From positions 62,001-126,000 of the forward strand of contig JAVYIG010002089.1 of the NCBI GenBank assembly GCA_035222895.1: a stretch of 64,000 nucleotides of DNA, given 5' to 3'. A program made the translations under genes and the position numbers. Source of the stretch: Strongylocentrotus droebachiensis. Taxonomy: Eukaryota > Echinodermata > Echinoidea > Camarodonta > Strongylocentrotidae. This document shows, in pieces, positions 33,301-44,633 of this stretch. How positions within the stretch are numbered: position 1 is the first letter of the stretch; the number at the start of each line of letters is the position of its first letter. Below the pieces are notes generated by a model that saw only the letters and a list, made by a program, of their open reading frames with translations, was not told where the DNA came from and did not search any database.

Positions 33301-36300
33301 ATTAATGATATACAATGCATTGTTTTTATCACAATTAAATTATTACAATATTGTTTGGGCATATTCAAATGATTATTGTATGAATAGATTATATAAATTA
33401 CAAAAGAAGGTAATACGTATTATCTCAGGATCCCATTATCTTGCCAATACAAAACCTATTTTTGTCCGTTTTAAATGTTTCAATGTATTTGAATTGAATG
33501 ACTATAATATTGTTATATTTATGTTTGTATGTCATAAAGGTAATATTACTCCTAGTCTATCAAACAAAATTATTTTGAATTCTGAAATACATTCATATAT
33601 AACTAGAAACTCATCTCATTTTCATATACCACTTATCAAAACTTCTGTCTCCAAAAATTCAATTTTCTTTAAAGGACCAATTTTATGGAATGAGTTACCT
33701 CCTAAAGTTAAAGCAAGCCCAACTCTGAATACATTTAAAAAGAGATACAAATAATTACGTTTTTGTGAATAGTATTTTATTAGTTTTGATATATATGCAA
33801 TCAGGTGTGAGATGTTAGGTGTTAGTTGTTAGGTGTTAGATGTAAGGTATTAAGTGTTATAGGTTAAAATTCTTTATTATGTCGCAATGGACCAGCACAA
33901 CGCAAGACTTAATTGTTTTTTCTTGCTGGTTCCTCATTCGTATATATATTTGTATGTTATGTTTATCTTTTCATTATGTTATTTGTATGTTCTTTACCTA
34001 TCTGTAAATATCAATGTTATAATCATGTATGTTTTTATATGACGAATGAATAAAATGAAATGGAAAATGAAAAAAAAATATATATAAGAAAGCCCTGAAA
34101 AATTACCTCTTCGTGCAGTAGTAATTCTACTTTAGGTAACCAATTTTATAAAGTTAATTATACATAAAGAATAATATCTCAATTGTTATCCGCTATAAAA
34201 AATGACCTTATTAGTTTCATTACTATTATTATTGTTATTATTGTTGTTTTTATTGTTGCTATGCAGAAGCTGTAGAATGCAGTGAGAAAGGGCGAGAACA
34301 TCATCAATTCCTGGATCCATCCTGCCCCAGTCGATTCAGTCCTTTCTCTTGTAACGACTGGAGGGAAGGAGCGTGTAAGTGCGATCAAAAGTGCGCACTT
34401 TACGATGAATGTTGCCACAACGCTGAGGAGACGTTCGCAGCCGGAGCATCGGATGGGAAATCCCATGACATCAAGGCATGGGAGGATGAATATATCCAAT
34501 ATATGACGTGCACCACTGTTCGGGGTACAAGATATGGCCTAATAGGAGGTACAAATGCAACGATCTATGCGTCGTACCACCTCATTTCAAAGTGCCCAGC
34601 TCATGTCTTACTGGATAGTGTATATCGCAACCACTGTGAGAATCCGGCGGTATCTGAGGACATATTCACAACTCCCGTTGCTGTCCGGGGCATAGGCCAT
34701 TTCAAGAACATATACTGCGCACTTTGTCAAGGGTTGTCCTTAACTAGAGTTCATCCATGGCATCGGAATTGGCGATGTGATGGCATGGGAACATCATTGC
34801 AGATTTCAAGTAGTGACACTCAATACGACGTAACGTTTGAAGAATTGGTATCAGGAGGGCTTTTGCCTTGTAAAGCCATATTGAACCCACCATCTAATAT
34901 ACCTGATGACATCGTACCCCGGCCTTGTTTTCGGGTCGATGTGAAGACCTGTCAAGGGGACTATCTCAACGGTAGGCCTACTCAGATAAAGTGTCCATCC
35001 TACCTTGCTCCCGTCAAGCAGAACGGTACCATTTATCAGAATCTGCACTGCGCACATTGTAGTGGAATTGACGTGTGCAGGGACTATCTTCAACTGTGCA
35101 ATTCAGTTGACTATGGATCCTCTGGTGGAGCTACTCCAGGAGGAACACCATTCGTTCAATACTTTATCTTTGCAAGCGATGATCAGGTGCAGGCTTCGAT
35201 GTCTTGTGGACAAAACGAAGCCTTTGACCCCATCACGAGCACATGCCAAGTATTGTTTTGTTTCTCCGGATCGAAATACAACACCACAACTGAAAAATGC
35301 GAACGTGTCCTGGTAAATCAGAACGGAAGGGTTTTTCTGTCATTCTTCTATGGTCAAACGGACTCTAAGAAATCAATGAACTTGTCGTCATTCGACATGA
35401 TGAATATGACATCACTTGACGCAGAATACCTTGCTGCCGCTGTAAACAATCTTATCATAGCCTCATTCCTAGACCTGATAGTATTTTCTGTAATGTCATC
35501 ACCACCAAAAATGTCCTGTATCCCCACAGAGGATCAGGTAGAGGACAAAGACGTTTGTTACCAAACCGCTTCTGATCTGTTATGTCAATTGTATTTTGAT
35601 GTGGAAATGAATTTCACTGCCCTGTCTCTTTCCAGTATGGAGTTAGATCAGGGTATCAATACGTTGTTCAACTACACATCCTGTTTATACACGCCTTCAT
35701 TCGGAAACCTGTCTCTGGTAGAACTGTTGATTGATGTTCCTGCAGGATGGAACTGTGAGTCCCATAGTTCCTGGACATTTCCGGATCTCAACAAAACATC
35801 TCTGAGACCATTCCGAGTTAACATCACCAGGGAGGCAGGGCAATATATTATAAGTGTTTCAAAAGTAGATGATTTATGTCTGGACAATGCGACACTCATG
35901 TGTGACAAATATATAAATGTACAAGCAAGCGAGTTTGAATTTGTGTCAAACCACACCAAAGAATCCTTGAGAATCCTGAAGGGCGATTCTGTCCTCCCAC
36001 CTGATCAGTTCCAAATACAGCCGGACGGCTCTGCTGTGTATTGTCTAAAGGAATATATATTGGCTGAACTCAACCTCGATGCTCTGGGAATCATGTCCAC
36101 TGTAGGAACAGTTCTATCCATGCTATCTGTTTTAATCGTAATAACTACCTTTTCACTCTTCCCAACCCTCCGCAATTTGGCTGGCAAATTAATTCTTTCT
36201 CTCTCCATTGCTCTTCTGATAACATTTACATTACTATACGTGGGTGCTTTGAATATACAAAATACGATCCTTTGCAAGGCTGTGGCAGCTATCACGCACT

Positions 36301-39300
36301 ACTTCTTGTTGTCACTTTTCTTCTGGATGAACGCACTGGCCATCGATCTGAACCGGACCTTTGGTTCTCGCGTCAAGTTACATATCCGGGCCAAATCTAA
36401 TAAATCATACGTCTGGTACGCCCTCTACGCCTGCGGAGCCCCATTGTTGATAGTAGGTACTTGCCTGGCACTCGACTTGTGTGGCTGTACTAATCTGCAC
36501 CTCATCTATGACAATGATGATTTATGCTGGCTATCTACAGGAGATGCAAGCCTTTTTGCCTTCGGTGTACCCCTTGCTGCCCTCCTGTTCCTGAATGCAA
36601 TCTTGTTCATTGACACTATGGTGGGGATAAGACATACCAAAAAATCGGCCGAAAGAGCACTGAGAGATAGATCAGCACTAGTAAAAGCAAAGGAGGAACT
36701 GTCACTCTATGTCAAGGTAGGAAAGTAATACTGCTGTTTCGATAATCTCTGTAATAATGTTGTAAAACCTAATTCAGCTCGCGAGACCAAGTTAGTTGGT
36801 AAATTCCCTTGTGAAAAAAGTCATTCGTTCAAAATTGCTCTGTTTACACAAAGAAGGCTCATCAGCGTTAAGCCAAGTAAAAAAAAATTATTAATGTTTT
36901 ATCGTCCCCGCCCGCTTCCTTCTTTGGGGCCGCCTCCTTTTTTCCCTTTTTGTTCAAACAAATAATTTTCTTTATTTTTTAAAGAAAAAAACGTTTAAAA
37001 CACTACTAAAATGATCTATTTCTGATTTTTTTTCTTTCAAAGAAAAGAATGCCGGCGGCCATTTTGAATAATAGCCCGACTGTCAGCTAAGTGTACCGAT
37101 CGATCGACCATTTTGAGAGGCCATTTTGGAAAGAAAGAAAAAGGGCCTCCTCCTTCCTTTTTTTCAAAAAGGCAGGACGCTAAGCATGTTTTTTAAAATA
37201 TCTTTTTGGCCTTAGTGCTTTTCATACTGAGGCCCCTGCAATTATCATCACCCCGGTTTTTGTGTATTGGGTTTTTACAGACGTGTATCAATCAGATATA
37301 ATTACCAAGTACCTATAAACACCTGGTTGGATTTTCGTTAAAAAAAAATACGATTTGCAATCATTTTTTGTTCTTCTTCAATTTCGTTAGACTTTAAAGA
37401 ATGTCCATTTTATACATAATGTTTTGTTTCGCCAAACAATCAAGACAGTGTGGAATATGTTTAAATAAATCAAATGTGTTACTTCATGGAATATGTTCCA
37501 AATTGTAACTTTTAGTTAATTTCGAGTTCACGTGCGCTGCGAAGAGCTTTGCTGGTATCTTTGTATAAAGGGAGGGGATGGGGGGGGGGGGTTAACTTGC
37601 AGTTATTTAAAGTAGATATTCATTGATTTTAAAAACTAACTTTATTTTCATTTTTGCAAAGTTGCAACTTTGATTCGACAAGGTTATCAAAATTCAATGC
37701 TTGGAAACATTCGAAGTAATGATCATTATAAAATACAGAACGCTGAAATACAGCCCCGGCATAGCACCTGAAGAGCTCTCCGAAAGCTGCTGAGATGTGT
37801 GAGATCACAGTATGGACATGACTTGCACAAGCAGACGATGTCCCATGACATCTCACACATTTTCAGTGCCTGTGTTTTCATCTTCTCTTGAGTTTTCTTT
37901 CTTACTTCACTACCGTCAGGCTAAATGTATAATATATTGCCTCACTCTAAACCCCGCGCATGGTTTTATTTTCATGACAAATGCAGCGATACAAAAATAA
38001 AGGAATCTGTCGCTTGTAAACAAAATAAGACGCCATTGTATATTCAGCTGCACACACCGGTGTATGTTCGGCGTTTCAAGAGGGAACAAATGCCGTCCTT
38101 AATATCATTCCGGGGTTTTTTCAATTTGAAAGTCTGGTTTCTTTGATTGTTAATTAACCCCTATCCTGTGTATTTACAAGCAAAAGATTTTTAGTTATCA
38201 GAATCGGGTCATATCCCCTTTTGAATGGTTTGACATGCCATTATATTTATATACACTAAACCCATTATAATTTGAGAAATAATAGCTTTGCAATTATGTT
38301 CATTCTCTATGGGATGTCGTCTGCTTGGGCAGTGTTGGTCCATATAGTGACGTCATTAAAACATCGTTATTTTTCGGGCGAATCTCTCGTATATCCCAGC
38401 TGCTATGGAGGTGGTTGTATTTTTATTTGTATAAATCACCCGATATGTAGTTGACCTAAAACTTGTCCGATGGCCATCTGTTAGCTTACCAGTTTCTAGT
38501 GATACATTCGTTGACATATTTGTGATTTTCTTTAAATTTCACCTTTAATTATTTGTGGAGGTGTAGTGATATTGTTATTTACTCAGTTGACCTTTGGCAA
38601 GACATTAATCCTAATTTGCCACTCTCTAACGAGTGTAAATAGGTACCTGGCAATTGCTGGGATAATAATGATTGCAGGGCCCTCAGGAGCAACATCACTG
38701 AAGCTGATGAGCCTTCTCTTGGTGAACAAAATTGATATATTAAACACCCTTTTCACCTGTTATTGAGCAACTCACATTAATATAACTGTATTTTTCCTTG
38801 CGAGAGTTCATCTGAGACTAAACTGAAAATGATACAGAGGTGAAATAAACCGAAATCAAATAAACGAACAGTCAGACCATTACATGCTTTTTTCCAGAGC
38901 TATAGTTGTGAAAGACAGTTCCACCATCGGAAGTTGCTTGTGATTAGTCAGCAGTCATTTCGGGGAGACTAAAAAAAAGTTCAATATCTGGGGGAGTGAA
39001 CTTTTCGGAGCTCCATGATTTTGTCTATTACCACCCACGCTCTGTGTCAAGTTTATCTCTTAATACCCTCCGATTCTTCCTTAACAGTTGTCTGGTGTCT
39101 TGGGGTTCACGTGGATCTTGGCTTTCGTGAGCCTATACGTCCCGGAGCTCTGGTACGCCTTCACCGTCGTCAATTCTCTGCAGGGGGTCTTCGTCCTTCT
39201 GGCTTTCGGCTGCAACAGACGCGTTGTGACCTTGTGGAAGGAGAAATTGGTTATCCGACGGGATGACGTCATATCCGGCGGCGATGACACAAACAGCACC

Positions 39301-39336
39301 AGCAGAAGTAACAGAGGCGGATCCAGCGTTTTGTAA
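30240..39336 (+). CDS. Gene 3: Methuselah-like class B GPCR with N-terminal somatomedin-B domain (3 exons)
   Basis: Exons 30240-30345, 34267-36716 and 39088-39336 join in frame (phases 1 and 0) to about 934 residues. Exon 1 gives a signal peptide (MHHVLEVCFLIFAIPLVADK). Exon 2 starts with a somatomedin-B-like domain: eight Cys at residues 40-85, including CNDWREGACKCDQKC and YDECCHN. A large Cys-rich, N-glycosylated ectodomain follows, then TM1-TM5 from about residue 640 (FPTLRNLAGKLILSLS, HYFLLSLFFWMNALAIDLNR, GAPLLIVG, LCWL). Exon 3 carries TM6-TM7 (LGFTWILAF, VVNSLQGVFVLLAFGC) and a short tail ending SSVL. The FFWMN, LRNLxGK and LQGVF motifs are typical of Methuselah-like receptors. I see no GPS motif. 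AATAAA lies at 39,481, about 145 nt after the stop. The ligand is unknown. Confidence in the structure is high because all three exons fit phase and motif. Confidence 0.88.
30346..34266. other. Intron 1 of gene 3 (3.9 kb) containing LINE remnants
   Basis: Positions 30,362-30,425 are GT/GTGGG-rich. Positions 30,700-31,650 are AT-rich with no coding signal. LINE fragments occupy about 31,700-34,080. Confidence 0.7.
31700..34080 (+). pseudogene. Decayed non-LTR retrotransposon (RT region)
   Basis: At 31,719-31,850 a frame reads GVPQGSVLGP, a break, then INDTPISSSYFKFRLFADDS, a reverse transcriptase piece. From 31,927 a second run starts in the linker before RT (NREIKHVKYEYFLKKF) and passes through SKLSTGYDEIDI, KIAKVIPVYKNGS, NYRPISVLPVFSK, stop codons, LDHKILLDKLFNYGIRG, GCGVPQGSILGPLLFLVYMND, YADDPSLFL and a C-terminal region to 33,754. 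Several frameshifts and stops are present and the endonuclease is missing. Because GVPQG and FADD/YADD both occur twice, two fragments are joined here. The 3' tail is A-rich at 34,068-34,080. It is related in family to the 21,466 element but much older. Confidence 0.75.
34267..36716 (+). CDS. Gene 3 exon 2: somatomedin-B, ectodomain and TM1-TM5
   Basis: The acceptor TTGCTATGCAG precedes GAAGCTGTAGAATGC-type coding sequence, and the exon ends at GTCAAG|GTAGGA. It is an unusually long single exon (2,450 nt). The open frame extends 5' of the internal ATG at 34503 back to the acceptor, and the somatomedin-B cysteines lie in that extension, so 34503 is not the true start. Confidence 0.88.
36717..39087. 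other. Intron 2 of gene 3 (2.4 kb)
   Basis: No exon or transposon protein was seen. There is a poly-G run at about 37,577-37,591 and a short AATAAA-poor AT-rich remainder. The small ORFs are not supported. Confidence 0.6.
39088..39336 (+). CDS. Gene 3 exon 3: TM6, TM7 and cytoplasmic tail
   Basis: The acceptor TTCCTTAACAG precedes TTGTCTGGTGTC. The exon encodes LSGVLGFTWILAF (TM6), a short loop, VVNSLQGVFVLLAFGCNRR (TM7) and a tail with Ser/Thr/Arg, ending with TAA. It completes the receptor in phase 0. Confidence 0.88.
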   Translation: MSGVLGFTWILAFVSLYVPELWYAFTVVNSLQGVFVLLAFGCNRRVVTLWKEKLVIRRDDVISGGDDTNSTSRSNRGGSSVL

Positions 39337-39480
39337 AAAGGGGGAGGGGTGCAATCCGAAAAATATATCTGACAAGCAAAAACAGACCAAATAATTAAAA
39401 TTTTAAAAAACGACAATAGAAAAGAAAACCCTGCTCAAACGAAAAATATGACATTTCCAGCTACCTTTGTTCGGTTAATA

Positions 39481-39486
39481 AATAAA
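39481..39486 (+). promoter_or_regulatory. Polyadenylation signal AATAAA, likely for gene 3
   Basis: AATAAA lies 145 nt after the gene 3 stop codon. It is the first canonical hexamer downstream. Confidence 0.5.
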
Positions 39487-40079
39487 GGAGGGGTGATTGC
39501 AATTAATTTTTGAACCATAAAATTATTTTACTAATAGCTATGAATGCCCTATATATGACTAAGCGTTGTTTTTCTCAAAGTATTTGCCCGTACTTGTTTT
39601 TTCTAAGTTGGGTCTGACAGTAAATATTTCATAATTCTATATTTATATCTTTGCTAGATTAATTTCATCAGCGCAAAGAATACACTATTTTCATTCATCC
39701 ATTGTAGTTTATTCATTGAGATGTGCTTTTTTCTTTAAATAGTCTCATAGGGAGAAGGAACAAAGAGCCGATATGTTTTAAAAGAACAATAATTAAATGT
39801 ATAGCCAATATTTTCTCATGTAAACGCAATTTTTCAGCATCAACAAAAAGGTTTTTATCACAGTTTTTTTCAGTATTTCAAGTCATGGACAAACCCATGC
39901 ATGCGTGTAGAAAAAATGGAACAAAAACGGCTAAGATATTTAACGAAACATTTGAATGCGATTATCTCACATGGGGCCTGTCTAATTTAGGGTTAATATC
40001 AATCGCAACTATGCACATAAGAGATTGGAGCCTGCAAACTTGGAATTGATTTGATTCAATCGTAAATGTCATGTACAAG

Positions 40080-40640
40080 CCTTTCTCATCAAAATGCTGG
40101 AATGAAACTGCATAACTCTTTATAACACTAGTGACTACTACAGCATTCAGAAAGAAACCCAGACCTCATTTTATTTATTTTATAATTATCAGGCGCAGCA
40201 TTCTCATCAAGGTTTTGGAATTAAAACTGCCCTGACTCTTTTTAATGTCGGAGATATTCAGACAAAAATACGAAGACCTAATTTGTTTTCTCCAACCCAT
40301 TCAGATCAAAATACTGGAAATAAATGCAGGAGACTCTGATTATAAAAAAAAACATTTCTATTTCTTTTATACAAACCCTCATCAAATTATTGGAATGAAT
40401 TTTTTTTACCAACATCGAAGACTACAAAATAGCATTCAGATTTGTTTTTGGCTGCCATACCCATTCTCATCGAAATGCTAAATGCGGCCTGGATTTTTAC
40501 CGTCGTCGGCGAATTTTTAGCATTCACAAAAAGAACAGCTCGTTTTGATGAATGAAGACCTAATTTCTCTTTCTTTCAAACCCATACCCATTAAAATACT
40601 GGAATGAAAATGAAAACTGCTTGGACTTAATTAACATCGA
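40080..40640. repeat. Degenerate tandem repeat (unit ~100-125 bp)
   Basis: Recurring phrases such as GAAGACCTAATTT, CATCAAAATGCTGGAATGAAA, ATTAAAATACTGGAATGAAAA and ACATCGAAG...GCATTCA(G/C) appear four to five times. Identity is low, so the element is old. Confidence 0.6.
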
Positions 40641-42273
40641 AGGCTTGAACAGAATAGGCAAAAGATGAAAACTTCAATTAATTTCTGTGATGCCTGTCTT
40701 GAAATTGCATCAAAATTAAATGGGTGATAAATATATGAACCCATATTTCCACAACAATTTTATATCATCATTATCTCTTTGTTAAAGAGAAACAAGTCCT
40801 GAATACATCTCTAACGATTCTTGGAGGTTTAAACCCTATACAATTTGTATTCTATCTTGTGCTAATGTAATTTATGCCTTGAAGGCTTTCTACATGTTTT
40901 TCTTTATTTTTTTCTTCATATCATTTAGCGATTTTTGTCGTTGTTGTTGTTGTAGGGGAATTAATGACGTAAACAAATTCACCAGGTGAATTTCTCATTT
41001 TTGGAAACGGTATTTTTTGTTTGGTATAATCAATATTTTATATCATTTAGCGATTTATGTATTTTTATTTGTGGGATAAGCGACGTAAACATGTTTACCA
41101 GGTGATTTCATTTTGAAAACGGTCAATATTTTCTATAAAACCGTTACATGTAATGATTCCGCATAGTATTTTTTTCTTCTTGTGCTAGCGGCAAACATTT
41201 AGATAACAGGTGAAATTAATAAATTATCTCTTTAGATATGTGTTGTCATGCGGAATCATTATTTGATGATTGATTTATTGCTGTTTACAAGGTAATGTAG
41301 TATTCTCAAAATTAACATAATTGTATGATTGAACAACGTTAGAAAAACCAGTTACGTTTAATCACAACTTATTTGTGATTGATATTCATTTACAGCTATG
41401 TAACGGAGACTGCAAACTTGTGATTTATTGGAGGACCTGCGATTGATTCGCAACTATTTATAACACGGGGTTCCGGTATATCTCTCACCTTGCTCATTGC
41501 ATATTTCATATTAAAAACATTTATTGACCAGAAAAAGAAAAAGTATACATGCATTCTTTAGAGTTTCCAAATAAATAAGATTGTAATTTATTATATCAGT
41601 AATGAACTCAGATAATGAATACTTACGAGCATAAAAGTAAATCAACAATCACACTACGATAAATTAATCACGAATGAATACAGTATTTCTGTCTTAATAG
41701 TCCATTAGGTACTTTTACTAATTATTTGCAAAAAAAGACCTAGCCTTAGCAACTGAATTATTCATACATCTTGTAAATTGTTATTCTACTGGGTGAATTA
41801 GGGCCTTTAGTGAATATTCTTAGATGTATGTTTTTTATTTCATATTCTCAATAAAATTAAATGGAGACAAATCAAATGTTCACATATTTCAAATACTAAC
41901 AAACTTGGTACGGGTATGAATAATTAGGTTTTTAACTGTTCATTTACGCACTAACACAAAATCGAACGGATAAATATTCTTCACAAATATGTTACATCTT
42001 GAATTCTTTATGTATGATTTCCTATGCAGTAATTCTCTCGATTTTGTCTAACTAATTGGCTCAAAAGCAGTCGTGGAATTTTTCAATGAAAAGATAAAAA
42101 AGATTCTTTCATATCCTTATAATTGTATAGTGAATGGATACATGATAATGGTATTAATAGTTGATACAACGATACACCTCCCGATAATATGGCATATGAT
42201 ATTCCTTATGTCGTAGAATCGATCACTTTATTACAGCGTACATCAACTATATATACAATTACGTTTCATTCTT

Positions 42274-44060
42274 GCAAATAAAGGACTGTCAGACATGTCA
42301 GTCATATGCCAGAAGCATGCTAGTACTCTGTTACTTGTTAAACGTAACTGTTTAAATTGAGATTTTACAATGAAATATTGATGATACCTAGTTTAAAAAC
42401 ACTTAATATAACAGTCAACATGCAATCAATTAACATTTACCTTGCATACATTTGCACAATCGCATTAACATGATATAATATATAAAAATGTATGAATTGT
42501 TGAATAAAGCCACTTGCATATTTACAAACCCTTTCTACCCCTCTTCCTTTTCGCTTGTGTGTTAAGCTAAATTGATCTTCGATAATAAGTATTCACAGCT
42601 TCGAGAGAATACATTCTCTATCAAAATCATTTCACAATTTATTCATTTTTTTCTTGTATATTTTTTTAACTCTAAAAGTTGCAATACTATGAGTGCATTT
42701 TCCATTTTAATATAATAGATCAGCATTGGAATCGAAATGTTACACTTTACCGATAACTGTTCGTGCAATGATTGCATACACATTTAAAATAGATATGTCT
42801 GCACGTTCTGTTTGAATCGTTTAACTGATGAGTAATTTTTATTCAGATACATTATTATTTAAAATAATTCTTGCAATAAAGGACTGTCAGACATGTCAGA
42901 TGAAAGTCATATGCCAGAAGTATGCTAGTAGTCTGTTACTTGTTAACGTAACTGTTTAAATTGAGATTTTACAATGAAATATTGATGATACCTAGTTTAA
43001 AAACACTTAATATAACAGTCAACATGCAATCAATTAACATTTACCTTGCATACAATTGCACAATCGTATTAACATGATATAATATATAAAAATGTATGAA
43101 TAGTTGAATAAAGCCACTTGCATATTTACAAACCCTTTCTACCCCTCTTCCTTTTCGCTTGTGTGTTAAGCTAAATTGATCTTCGATAATAAGTATTCAC
43201 AGCTTCGAGAGAATACATTCTCTATCAAAATCATTTCACAATTTATTCATTTTTTTCTTGTATATTTTTTTAACTCTAAAAGTTGCAATACTATGAGTGC
43301 ATTTTCCATTTTAATACAATAGATCAGCATTGGAATCGAAATGTTACACTTTACCGATAACTGTTCGTGCAATGATTGCATACACATTTAAAATAGATAT
43401 GTCTGCACGTTCTGTTTGAATCGTTTAACTGATGAGAAATTTTTATTCAGATACATTATTATTTAAAATAATTCTTGCAATAAAGGACTGTCAGACATGT
43501 CAGATGAAAGTCATATGCCAGAAGTATGCCAGTGGTCTGTTACTTGTTAAACGTTACTGTTTAAATTGAGATTTTACAATGAAATATTGATGATACCAAG
43601 TTTAAAAACATTTAATTTAAAAATCAACATGCAATCAATTAACATTTACCTTGCATACATTTGCAAAATCACATTAACATGATATAATATCTAAAAATGT
43701 ATGAATAGTCGAATAAAGTCACTTGCATATTTACAAACCCTTTCTACCCCTCTTCCTTTTCTCTTGTGTGTTAAGCTAAATTGATCTTCGATAATTAGTA
43801 TACACAGCTTCGAGAGAATACATTACCTATCAAAATCATTTCACAATTCATTCATTTTTTCTTGTATATTTTTTTAACTCGTAAAGTTGCAATACTATAA
43901 GTGCATTTTCCACTCGAATATAACAGATCAGCATTGGAATCTGCATTCTACACTTTACCAAGCAGTGTTAGTTCAATTATTGCATAGAATTTCCGAATAG
44001 ATAAGTTATCACCCTCCGTTTGAATCGTTTTACTGATTGGGTTTTGTGTTTTCAGATATT
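42274..44060. repeat. Three tandem copies of a ~600-bp AT-rich unit
   Basis: AAGGACTGTCAGACATGTCAG recurs at 42,281, 42,879 and 43,483, and long identical blocks follow each (for example CACAGCTTCGAGAGAATACAT). The first two copies are almost identical and the third is more diverged. On the minus strand the array lies 0.5-2.3 kb downstream of the gene 2 stop codon, so it may be in the 3' flank or 3' UTR. Confidence 0.9.
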
Positions 44061-44062
44061 AA

Positions 44063-44125
44063 GGAGAGAGTCCGTTCCAGAGTTTGCGAGCAGCAGAGGA
44101 AAAAGCTGCATCACCATCTAGTTAG
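44063..44125 (-). pseudogene. Short LINE (L2/CR1-like) C-terminal remnant
   Basis: The minus strand reads DAAFSSAARKLWNGLSP, matching the end of L2/CR1 ORF2 (compare DRAFSANAPILWNKL in the 10-kb fragment). Only this piece is recognisable. Confidence 0.5.
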
Positions 44126-44555
44126 TAACTGAGTGGCTGAACAAAACAAAAAATCATTGACAATGGCAAAACTTTGTGCTCACATTTTGAATACTTTCCC
44201 CTCATTGTGCCTATAATTTTGAAAGGGCAATATGGTAGCGTGAGCCTACCATATTGAGCCTTTTGAGTGGGGTACCGACATCATTGGGGGCATCGGCCGT
44301 CATGTTGGATTAAATACAAATTAACAGGGTCGTTCATGGGCAGGGAGAGGGTCGTATCATCTACTTTTTATTTTCCCTTTTTCGCTTGTTTTTTTCTCTT
44401 TTTGATTCTTATTTTACCCATTGCATTTACCTAATTTGATACCATTTTATTGAGCGAGGCACGTGACCGACTTTCCTTTTTAATCTACGCCACTGCTTGA
44501 AGGGAATTATTATAACCATATCGCACTCTACAGGACCGCTAATCTTAAATTGAAC

Positions 44556-44633
44556 TTAGTTCTTTTGCTCATCGTCTTCGTTCTTCTTTTCGTCTTCATC
44601 CGGGTTTCTAGTTCGATAGATAGCAGCACGAAC
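44556..44633 (-). CDS. Gene 2: terminal exon, cytoplasmic tail
   Basis: A 78-nt exon (phase 0) starts VRAAIYRTRNPDEDEKK and ends EQKN plus TAA (44558-44556). The VR-A-[IL]-[YW]-R start is the usual helix-8 sequence after adhesion GPCR TM7. Candidate AATAAA hexamers lie on the minus strand at 44,451-44,446 and 44,372-44,367. Confidence 0.82.
   Translation of the reverse strand, partial: VRAAIYRTRNPDEDEKKNEDDEQKN

Noticed and set aside
34503-34505. Internal ATG as the start of the Methuselah-like receptor
   Set aside because: The frame is open upstream to a good acceptor and encodes a somatomedin-B domain there. A signal-peptide exon at 30240 fits in phase.
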